64,000 bases of DNA, from assembly GCA_963978895.1 (NCBI GenBank), contig OZ022238.1, positions 24,774,515-24,838,514 on the forward strand, given 5' to 3'. The notes under the pieces are model-generated. The model was not told the DNA's origin. It ran no database searches and worked only from the letters and a program-made list of their open reading frames with translations. The stretch is from Erpobdella octoculata (taxonomy: Eukaryota; Annelida; Clitellata; Hirudinida; Erpobdellidae). The position numbers and the translations under genes were made by a program. Shown here in pieces: positions 35,801 to 47,400 of the stretch (position 1 is the stretch's first letter; each line of letters opens with the position of its first letter).

Positions 35801-38410
35801 AGCCGGCTGTGCACGAGTGCTCTAATGAGTGAATGGGCGGAGTCCATGGTGAGGCTACGGCGGACGACGCGCAGTTGACGGAGATGATAGAAGCATGAAC
35901 GAGTAAGATGAGAGATGTGTGCCTCCATAGACAAGCTACTGTCGACCATCACGCCAAGATTACGAACATAAGTGGAGGGCCTGACTGAGACACCAGCGAT
36001 GACCAGATCCCCCTTCGGACAGAAGCTGAGTCGACCAGGCGAGCCCAACCAGATCACTTCGGTCTTAGAAGGATTGAGTTGCAAGCGATTGCTTGCCATC
36101 CAAGTGCCAATCTCGCTGATACATGCAGACATCCTGGGGACCAGATCGGAACACGACGCTGGCGGGGAGTGATCGTAAATCTGCAGGTCGTCAGCGTAAG
36201 AATGGACAGAAAACCGATGTTTCGTGGCAATATGTAGGACGTCCGCGGAATAGAGAAGAAACAACAACGGGCCCAGAACGGATCCCTGCGGGACGCCACA
36301 CAGGACAGAGGTAGGCGTGGACAAAACACCTCCGGAGCGGATGCAGTGGGACCGATCAGTCAAATAGGAACGAAACCATTCGAGGACGACGTCTCCGAAA
36401 CCATACGAGAAATGGAGCCTGTTGACCAAAATTTGATGGTCAACAGTGTCGAAAGCAGCGGAGAGGTCCAGAAGTCCCAGTAGCGTGATCCGACCCGAAT
36501 CAGCCGCAGCGTAAATATCAGACAGTACCTTCAGGACAGCAGTTTCAGTGGAGTGCTGATTTCTGTACGCCGACTGAAACATCGGGAGAAGGTTGTTTTC
36601 ACGGAGGTAGATGTTTATCTGGGCGGCTACGCATCGTTCCAGTAGTTTTGACAGATAGGACAGATTCGAGATTGGGCGGTAGTTACCGGTGTTGAGCGGA
36701 TCTAGATTCGGCTTCTTCAGGATCGGTGTGATGACAGCATTTTTCTGGGCAGGAGGAAACTGTCCCCGCTCTAGCGATGAATTTACCAGGAATGTCACAA
36801 ACGGTGCCAGTTCACTAGAGTATTGCTTGATCATCCATGTCGGTATTGGGTCCAGGGAACAATTTTTGTTTGGTGAAGATTTGATGAGCCGGGTAATGTC
36901 GTCGACACTCACAGGTTTAAACCTCAGCAGGTCGCAGGAACAACAGCCGGGGTCGAATCGTGGACTGGAAGCATGTGACGTAGACTGGCGGATATCTCTT
37001 ATCTTATCATTGAACGCTCTCGAGAAATCATTGGCTGTAAGATCTTTTGGCGAAATCGGGTTGCTCCGAACCTGACCGAGCACCCCAGATAATGTCCGCC
37101 ATAATCTCCCAGGACTCCCTCGGCTGTCGTCAATCTTCATCTTCCAGTAGAGATTTTGTTTCTGTCTGTAAAGGTCATGAGACGTTCGCACGTGGTTGAT
37201 CCATGAAGTGCGATCGATGGGATCTTGTGTTCGTCTATAACGTCTTTCTAACTTTCTCGATCTTCGTTTTAAGGCAGCGCATTCAGAGTCGAACCATGGG
37301 GTGAGGGGCCGGTCGCGCAGCCTGGCAACACGAGGCGGGGCATGTTTGTGAAGAAGTGATGACAAGGTTGTGTCGAAGGTCTCAAGAACCTGGCTGATTG
37401 ACATCGTCTCATAGACCGCCGGATTACACAGAGAACTTCCCTGTAAATCAGAACGGAATTGCTCTGGGTCGAAACTTCTCCAAGCCCGGGTGTTGACGTC
37501 GATAAGCAGCGGGGGAGGATGACGGACCGGGATCCGGAAACGCACAAGCGAGTGATCTGACACCTGTGGTAGATCAACGATGATAGATGGAGGGGGAAGA
37601 TCTGATCGGGTAATGACCAAGTCCAGAGTGTTACCATGCGTATGCGTAGGGCCGACGACAGACTGAATAAATCCAAATGAACGTATGAGGCTGAGAAAAC
37701 GGATGGAGTGGGGGTCATTAGAGATGTTGACCCTGACGTTAAGATCGCCGGTAATAATGATTTCTGTTCTCTAAAACTTCTGTTCTTCTTTGATTATTGA
37801 TCTTGTTTGCAACAGACTCTGACCTTCCAGAGGACACCATTTTGGCCTCAGTCCATAGCACTGTGCTATCTTTGTGTTTGCTACTAGATCCATGCTGTGT
37901 TAACAATTCTTTTGCGTCTTTCCTGTTTTTAAACCCCTTCAACAAATGCAATGTTTTCACTTGTTTCACCAGGACGAACAATATTTGAACTAAAATGGCG
38001 ACAACTGAAGCAATAGACAGCATCTTGTTTGATGGAGTATTCGATCCAAGGAAAACTTTTTAAATAACCACTGTTGAAACGACGCTGGGATGTTTGAGGA
38101 TATTTTTCTAATATGGGTTGAACTGGATCTTTGTGATAAGAACTTGATATATCTGCAATCAAAACTTGGCTTTCTTGCAAAATCAGTCCTTCAGGTATAT
38201 CTAATTTGGCTTGTTTTGTTACTTCAACAGACTCCATTTCCTGGTTATTTTTTCTTTTTAAAAAATTCAACATTGATGGCTGTGATGATTTCTATGACAT
38301 TTTTTTCGAATTGTAGTCAGAGATAGCTGGTTTAAAAAAAAATAATAATTGATAGTGATGATCTTAATCAAAACCATACAGTAAAAAACAGTAAAAATAA
38401 ACACACACAC

Positions 38411-38451
<41 letters not shown>

Positions 38452-41400
38452 AATATATACATATTTAAAAGCAGAATTTAGTTCACATGTTAATTTCATA
38501 AGATTTACATTTTAAGTACATTAATGTGTTTTGAAGAATTCAGACAGACAAGTTTGCCATAAAATATATTAAAAAGTGAACTGACTTTTTAACTTTCCGA
38601 TAAATGTAACAAGCCACAAGAAACACAATTTGTAATATACTCCCCCACCGGCTTATTTGCATAAAGTTAGTAATCAATTTATCAAATATATTTACGAGTG
38701 TTCAGCCACGATTAGAGAATAAAAGGCGTGTATAGAAATTAAATCATTTAAATGTACAGAAAAATTGTCATTATATAATTTAAACATAAAGGCACATATT
38801 AAAAAATCACTCTTTACCTCAGATGAAACCAATTAGAGCAACAAGAGAAGGACAAATGTGAGAAAACTTGGGAGTACGAGATATCAAGAACGCTGAAAGT
38901 TAAATGTTTTAGTGGACAAAGAGATGGCTAGCATCTACTATTTACGCGAACTTTCTACTAGCCCAATAACTTCTTATCTTCTTTAGTATCTCTCTTTCTC
39001 ATTATCCTTGTCCATTAGGACAGCCGTGAAACTTTAGTATCTCTCCATTTTTCACTATCTCTCTCACTTTCCATGAGGGCAGTCTCTTACTAGCATCTCT
39101 CTCTTTTTCCTTATCTCTCTCTTTTTCCTTATCTCCCTCACTCGCCATGAGGACAGCCTCTTCTGTTAGTTACATGTCTCTCCATCTTTATGTGGGCAGC
39201 CAATTCTTCCAGCTTAGTTTCATTCTTTATAGGGAGAGCTTATTATACTGCCTAATAACATTAGCATTTTTCCTTTTTACCACGTTCTTATTCAGTTTCG
39301 TTCACTCATTCTGCAGGGACGTAAATTAGGAGGCAGGGGGGGCATCTTTTTAAAGCATGTAAAAATTTTTGGTGATATGGTGAAGAAATGCAAAAATATA
39401 TATACATCTCTATTTAAAAAAAATTCAAATCCGAAAAATCAGGGGGGGGGCATTTCCCCCCCCTGCCCCCTCAATTTACGTCCCTGATTATGATCCATGA
39501 CAGGAAGTACTTTTGTTTTTCCTACATACATCTATTTCAGTCTTAAAATACCTGGTGTAAAGGACTAAAAACTATTATAAACAAATAAAGGAAAAAACGA
39601 GTTTTTCAACACAAACTTTCATTTCAAATAAACTTGATTTAGAAATATGAAAGATGTTCAAATTAAGTTTTTTTTTTAATTGAATCGTGTATTGTCATCC
39701 AGTATAAAGCTATGCTGAAAGTTTCAGCTTCCTAGCTAGTCAAAAAGCTGGTTAGATTTTACTTGCAAGATTTGCATACAGAGAAAGCCACACACACTAA
39801 CAGAGATTGTAACCTAAATAAAAGTTTGTAAAAAGGAGGGTAATCTTCCAAAGGCAGTGTTAATACGCGGAATAATACAATTCAAGGAATGAAAAGTAAG
39901 GAAGAGTTAATCTATATATAGAAAACTCAAATACCACTGACTGACTGACTGACTCATCACAGAATCGCAAAAACCACTGAACGGATTGTAATGAAATTTG
40001 GAACATATCTTTATCTTTAGTCTTAGGTGCTCACTAAGAAATGGTTTTGAAAAATTCGGCCTGGATCGCCTTATTTCGAAGAATATACAATGCGTAATCT
40101 GTTAGTATTGAAACGCGTAGGGGTGGTTAAAATGCTGACTGCGGACTAATTAATTAAATAAATGTTAACAAAAATATAGAAATTTTTTGTTATTTTATTT
40201 ATTAATAATAATTACAATTAAAATTCAACCGAATACGTTATTTACTGAATCTTGGTTATTTATTAAGCCGAATAGTTTCGGTTGTTGGGTGACGAGTTTT
40301 TTTTCATTATATGAATTAAATGTTAACAAAAAATTTAGAATTTTTTTTTGTTTAATTATAATTTTATATAAATACATATTTACAACTGAAATTCAACCGA
40401 ATACGTTATTTACTAAATCTTGGTTATTTATTTTTAATAGTTGCGGTAATTGGTAATTGCGTAATAGAATTCATATTTAGTTTACGTGACAACGTTTGAA
40501 GGCTTCAAGCAAGTTTTAGCCACTTTTAGCAAATCTATTTTACGTTTTGAAGGGCTAAAAGAAGTTAGGAAAGAATGAAAAAGAAAAAATGAGCGGGAAC
40601 GGGAGAGCAAGCGTGGGCGGAAACGGGAGAGCAAGCGGGAACGGGAAAGCGACTGGGAAAGGAAAAGGGAACGGGAGGGCAAACGGGAGCGGGAAAGCGG
40701 CCGGGAACGGGAAAGCGGTCGGGAAAGCAAGCGGGGAAGGAAACCAGAGCGAGAGAGACAAACATTAGAAAAACCTCGGGCAACGCCGAGCACCCCCGCT
40801 AGTATTAAAATAAAATAAATACATTTTAAAAGGTTAAACATAAATTTTTAATTATTTAATATGCATTTAAAATTTTAAAAAATCAGAGCGCTGAGCGGAA
40901 ATATATCTATGGCTAGTGGGGTATCCAGCGTTGCCCGGGGTTTTTCTATGAAAAAAAAGAAAATGAATGTATTTATATAGCGCCAGATAAAGTCAGAGGT
41001 GCTTACGAAGGTTCTTTTGGAATCGGAAACTTTGAAGAACACGCTATTTACATAGACATGAGTTAACCCCAGATAACGCTGAGTTGACGTGAGCACATGT
41101 GAGTTAGCTTCTTGCTCAAGGAAATTACGTGCCTGGACCGGGAATCGAACCCGGGTCCTACAACTCTCAAAGCCGGTATCTATACCACTAGACCAACACG
41201 TCCCACGTCTTATTCAGTTTCGTTCACTCATTCTCGCTCCCGTTTCCTTCCCCGCTTGCTTTCTCACTCCCGATCGCTTTTCTGCTTGCCCTCCTCTTCC
41301 TGGTCGCTTTCTTGCTCGCTCTCCAAACGATTCTGGTAGCCACATGACCCTGAAACTCAGAATTTCTGCTCCAAGAAACTTTTACTTTGATATTATTTTA

Positions 41401-44400
41401 TTTTTTCTTGGTGTTCTGCTGATAATTTATTGTTTTCAATGTTTTTTTTATTTGTCCCAAGGCATATTGACAAAACTGCCGCATCTAAAGAAACTGTTTT
41501 AGAGATGGAGCGGGTTAATCAACTTGTACTTCTAAAACAAACTATTATTTTTTAATTTTTAACTTCCATAATTTAATTTTTTATTTATCTTCCTAAATTG
41601 TCTATTTCTATTTGAAATGTGTTTAATTTTTATTTTCTTTGTTCCTACTGTTCACTTCTATCTCTATTGACAAATAGATCTTCATCAGGAACTACATTAG
41701 CTTGGGGAGCAACTTTTAAATGTTCTATAGTGCTATAAATTTTGTTTTTTAGTTGTTTATGTTGTAATTAGTCTTTATTTATGTTTTAAATATCATTTAC
41801 GTTAAAAAACCGGTCATTTTTCATTGAAATCGGTTCAGGACGCTATACTAAAAGATTACCAAAAAGAGATGTGACATTTACTTAAGAAAACAAAAGAGTA
41901 AAGTTTCACATAAGCGGCACCCTGTTTTTAGAATTTGTGGAGTAATACAATCTCAGATATAAACACTGATTTTTTCAATAAAATAGTCATATTTTTTTAC
42001 ATTAGCCTGAAAAAAAAACAAATGTTATACCAGAATGAAGTAAAAAAAAAACATTTGTCGTAATTTTAGAGATTTTTAAAAATGGCAAGTAGTACCCTTC
42101 GAAGCACTATTTACATCGCAGTTGTACACTGAGGTTATGAATGAAGTGAATAAAAAAGAAATAAAATTAGTTTCTGACATAATTTTATTTAAAAAAAACT
42201 ATCAGTTATAAAAAAAATTAATTTTAAAATTCCCCGCTCAGTAACTCTGAACGGTTTGCATAAAGTAATAAATATAGAAATTATTAAATTAAGTTTAGTT
42301 TTTTTAAATAAATAAACTTTTAAATATATAAAACCCTCAGAAATAAATGTAACGCAAAATAATATATTCGAGGCAACGTCAAATTTTAAATATTTGTAAG
42401 CAAACATTGTCTCGCTTTGTTAGTGTTTCCGGCCATATTTTCAGCTATGGCGGTAGGTCGAGTGATAGGAAAACCACGAGTAACCCTACTAGTCACTTTA
42501 GAATTAGGTCTTCATTAGTTATTAAACCAGTAACACTATATATTCTTTATTTGTTCATTTTCAATAATTAACACACTACGCGAATCCAACCAGCTTAATT
42601 CTCTTTAGAACTCAAATGTTTTTACACGTTTAAACTTTAAACTAGTGGTTACTTTTCATCGTGTTTATAGCTAATTATAGCTGAGAATGTATTAATCCGC
42701 CGCTTCCTGCCGTGAATGTGAAACTTTACCAAACTTCAAACTGAATGAGAAACAAAAAACAATCTTGAAATTAATAAAAACATGAATTTTAAAATCATGA
42801 ATTTGGCAGGAACAGGTGGGCCTCAATGAATTTTTAAAGAATGAAATACTATTCAAAGATGAAATTGACCTCGGAACACTTAAATAGACACGTGAACTAA
42901 AACATTTCATGGAGAATGTTTAAGGGTTGTCCGAGGAAAATCAGAACGAAAGCAATGTAAAGATTGCACATCATGAGAATGTACGTGAGATGAATTTAAA
43001 AAGAAGTTATCAGAAAACAATTTAAATTGTTTATTATCGTATGCTAAGTGTTTTAACTAGTGGTTATTTTTCATCCTGTTTAAAGCTGAGATTGTAATAG
43101 GATTGATTCTAAAAAATATGGTGCTGTAGCTTGTGTGAACCTTTGTCAAAATTATTTTAGAGAGCTTTTTAATACTTTTATAATAACAATATATGCTAAG
43201 TAATACAATCACAGTTATAAACTAGTAAACAAGTTGATAATGTTTCAAAAAATAGACGAAATCAAATAAAAAGTTATGTTGTAAATAAATTAATTTAATG
43301 ACAGTAAACTTGATTATATTGCTTTTAGTTTTCAATCTTTATATCAATTAAATATAAGTTGTGACAACATTTAAAAGTTATACATATTAATATTTTTTAA
43401 ATGTAGAATGCTATTTATCTTGGTTCCCGTTTCATGATTTCCTAACAAAATTTGGGTTAAGTAACTATTAAGTATGTTAATAATAAGGTGCAGATTGCAG
43501 AGAGCATTAGGGTGTCAGGTAGCTTTGTGTTATCCTAATGTGCTTTTCTAATTAACTATTATTATTGAATATTATTATTATAACTATTATTGATTGATAT
43601 GTTTGGCTGTATAACAGATATTATAGGAAATAGAAATAAATATCAGTTTTTCTTTCACAGGGTGGTCCGGGTTATGTTCCCCCTGGTCCTGGAGGTACTG
43701 GTTTTAATATGCCTCCTGGCGGTCAACCTGGTGCTGGTTTTAATATGCCTCCTGGTGGTCAACCTGGTGCTGGTTTTAATATGCCTCCTGGTGGTCAGCC
43801 TGGTGCCTACGGACAACAACAGGGTGATCAATTATTTTCAGTAGTGAAATTTGAATATGTAATATGTGCAGTATGTGGTATTAATTAAAATATTTATTTT
43901 AATGTTTGAAGTAAAGACTAGTAATAGTTTATCGGAGCATGATATTTTTTGAATGAAATTATTATCAAGTTCGGGTGCTCTTTTATTTAAAGAAGTATAA
44001 TAGCGATGATTACTATAAATCTTTATTAAAAATAAGTAACCATAGTTTTTGGCCCCTTTAAAGCCCGAGCCCCTTTCCGACCAGAAGGTTCGGGGTGTGC
44101 TTACATTAAATTTAACCATTACAGCAGTTTTAAAACTTTTCCGAGTCTGCTTCTTCAGTTTTTACTGAGATTCTATTTTAATATATTATGATGATTTCCA
44201 GGATGGGGTGGTTTCCAGCAACAAGGAGTTGATCCTAACATTGCTCAGTGGTTTCAAACAGTTGATCGAGACAGGACTGGTAAAATAACTGCTAATGAGC
44301 TGCAGATGGCTCTAACGAATGCCAACTGGAGTAAATTCAACATGGACACTTGCAAACTGATGATCAGTAATTTAATTTTTAATAGGTTTTAAATTTGGTA

Positions 44401-47400
44401 AATTCCTGATTATTTGAATGTATTGTATTTGTGTTGTGTGCGTGATGCAATATAAAAGCATGTGTTCTCCTGTTCTGTTATCAAACTTATAGTAATACAA
44501 ATATGTACAAAAGCTTTAGAATTTGAAGGCTTAATGTTTTATTTAGAACATCATTTTTAGCTTGAAAAAATAATTAAGCAAAAAACGTAATTGAAAAAAT
44601 AACAATTATAATTATTACTATTGTAGATATGTTCGATAGGGATAAGAGTGGACAAATTGACTTGAATGAGTTTCAAGCACTATGGGCTTACATACATCAG
44701 TGGAAAGGTGTCTTTGATCAATTTGACAGAGATAGGTCTGGCAATATTGATGGAAATGAGCTTCATAATGGTTAGTTGGTTTATGGTTCAGTGCAACTTG
44801 CTTCTAATGATTCTTATTTAATTTTTTTAATCTTTAAAATAATGTCGATTACTTCTAGATATTTATTCATTAGGGGTGGGCCGACTTGATTTGAAAATCG
44901 GAATCGGCCGGATTACTAGTTTCAACCAATAAATCGGTATCCGGCACGGCCAGCCTACCAATTCAAATAGTGTTAAAACTTGTTAATCTAATAAATCATC
45001 AGATAATTAAGTATTGAGTGTTAAATGTGTTTATAATACTTTCTTTCACGTATCCAGTTACGTTATCATGTCTATTAAAAATATTAAACAACAAATAAAA
45101 AATTTCATAAATCAAATCTCGGTCTTGATAGATTTCCAACTATGACAATAAAAGGTCTGTTCGTTATCGGACGCCAAGCAGCACCAGCCTGGCTTATAAT
45201 AAATATTGTTTCAGAGGAACATGTCTGGCTGTACATGAAGCAGAGATCGAATTACTAATTTTTATTACAATCAGCACTATCAGGCCAATTGCTGTCTTGA
45301 CTGATTAATCTAGAAACTAAATAAAAAAAAAAAAATCCACCAATCAATGGGACTTGCAGCATAGATATCGTTATATATTTATAGCTTACAGCCTGATACC
45401 AGGAAATTTGTATTAAACTCGAAATCTATATATATAAAAGAACATGTCCTGACTGACTGACTGACTGACTGATGACTGACTGATAATCAACGCCGAGCTC
45501 AAACGCCTCATCCTAGGAACGTGAAATTTGGAACTTATATTACTTTTATAGCGTAAACATCCGCTAAGAAAGGATTTTTGAAAATTTTGCTCCTGAGGGG
45601 AAAAAACTGGAAAACAAACTTTTTTCTAAAACAATGTATATCTCGAAAACCAAAAATGAAGAGATTTTGAAATTTGGTATATAGATTCTTTTTGAAAAAT
45701 AAAAAGATACGTGTTTCACCATTTTTTGAAAAGTCGGTTTCCCGGACCTCAAATATGGGTTGGAAAATTGGGTTATTTGGTTTTTAAAGTAGCTTTTACT
45801 CAAAAACTGTTAATGCTACAGGAGTAAAAATTAGTATTTAGTTTCTACTCAAAAAATAATGAAATACGTGTTTTAGCATTTTTTGAAAATTCGGTTTCCC
45901 GGACTTCAAATGTGGGTTGGAAAATTGGGTTATTTGATTTTTAAAGTAGATGCTACTCAAAATCTGTGAATGCTACAGGAGTAAAAATTAGTATTTAGTT
46001 TCTACTCAAAAAATAATGAAATACGTGTTTTAGCATTTTTTGAAAATTTGGTTTCCAGGACTTCAAATGTGGGGTGGAAAATAGGGTTATTTGTTTTTTA
46101 AAGTAACTGCTATTCAAAAACTGTGAATACCACAGATGTAAAAATTAGTATTTAGTTTCTATTCTAAAAATAAAGATATAAGTGTTTAACCATTTTTTTT
46201 TTAAAATTTGGTTTCCAGGACCTCAAATGTGGGGTGGAAAATAAGGTTATTTGGTTTTTAATGTAACTGCTACTCGAAAACTGTAGATAATACAGGAGTA
46301 AAAATTAGTATTTAGTTTCTACTCCAGAAATAATGATATACGTGTTTTACCATTTTTTTAAAATTTGGTTTCCAGGATTTCAAATATGGGGTGGAAAATA
46401 GGGTTACTTGGTTTTTAAAGTAACTGCTACTCAAAAACTGTAAATACTACAAAAGTAAAATTAGTATTTAGTTTCTACTCTAAAAATAATGATATACGTG
46501 TTTCACCATTTTTTGAAAATTTGGTTTTCAGGACCTCAAATGTGAAGTGGAAAAAAGGTTATTTGATTTTAAAATAACTGCTACTCAAAAACTGTAAGTG
46601 CTACAGATGTGAAAATTAGTATTTTGAGGTTTTGTGCCGGTTAAAAGTAGATGAATTCAGTTTATCACCGGACGGACGGGCCAAGCCGTTATTTTAGGGT
46701 CTTCATAAGGCCCTGTCCAAACCTTAAATCAAGGTGGGACGGGCCGAGATTTTTAACCAAGTATATAGACATTTTAGTTATTTTAGGGTGTTCAGACGGG
46801 CCGGGCTAAACCTGAAGTCAATGTGGGACGGGCCGAAGTTTTTCATCAAGTATATAGAACTTCTAGGCCTGTAAAACCGGGCCGGGCCCATATTAGACAG
46901 GCCGTGCCAGGGCAGGAATTTCGGTTTTTGAAACGGGCTGGGCCAAGTTGTCGACGGGCCGAGCCGAGACCTAAAAAATTGATCCGTGCAGTATTCTACT
47001 ATGCATGCACGGTTCAAATTCTTTAATTTCATGCGAGCGAAGCCGCTACGGGCACTGCTAGTCCCTATATAAAAGATTTTCGAAACTAAATCAGATATTT
47101 TCCGAAGTTTCTAAAGTTCATTTATTAGCTGAGGAAATATTTCAGAATTAAAATACTAAAGCTAAAAATATCGAAGCCAAGAAGTAGAATTTGGGAGTAT
47201 TTTGAAATCAACTCTATTGATGAGAGTAAGGCAAATTGTCTACTTTGCAAGGATGAACTCAAACGAGGTAGGAATAACCCACGTTCTTATGGCACAAGTG
47301 GACTAATAAATCACCTTCGTTCTAAACACTGAAGAATGTTGTGAATATTCTGGAATTTGCAATGAGGCCAAGAAAAGAAAATTATAAGATGAAAAAACAC

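Larger units (their letters stand above)
33221..39486 (-). mobile_element. ZMYM-like hAT element, degraded, split by a LINE; in PEF1 intron 1
   Basis: The left end CAGGGACGTAAATTC at 33221 and the right end (reverse CAGGGACGTAAATTG) at 39486 are flanked by ATTACGAT (33213-33220) and ATTATGAT (39487-39494). These 8-bp duplicates differ by one C-to-T change at a CpG. A minus-strand transposase lies inside, interrupted by the LINE at 35283-37756. A second CAGGGACGTAAATTA end sits at 39314, pointing inward from the right. The right 173 bp could therefore be a separate MITE, in which case the true right end of this element is unknown. Confidence 0.65.

Noticed and set aside
35616..37075. Several frames of 60-150 aa overlapping the LINE on both strands
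   Set aside because: Shadows of the long LINE frame.
40482..40841. Arg/Ser- or Pro/Phe-rich frames on the minus strand
   Set aside because: They arise from the purine-rich tract of a Helitron.
41120..41205. tRNA gene with a good box B
   Set aside because: The acceptor stem does not pair and a SINE body follows; it is a SINE head.
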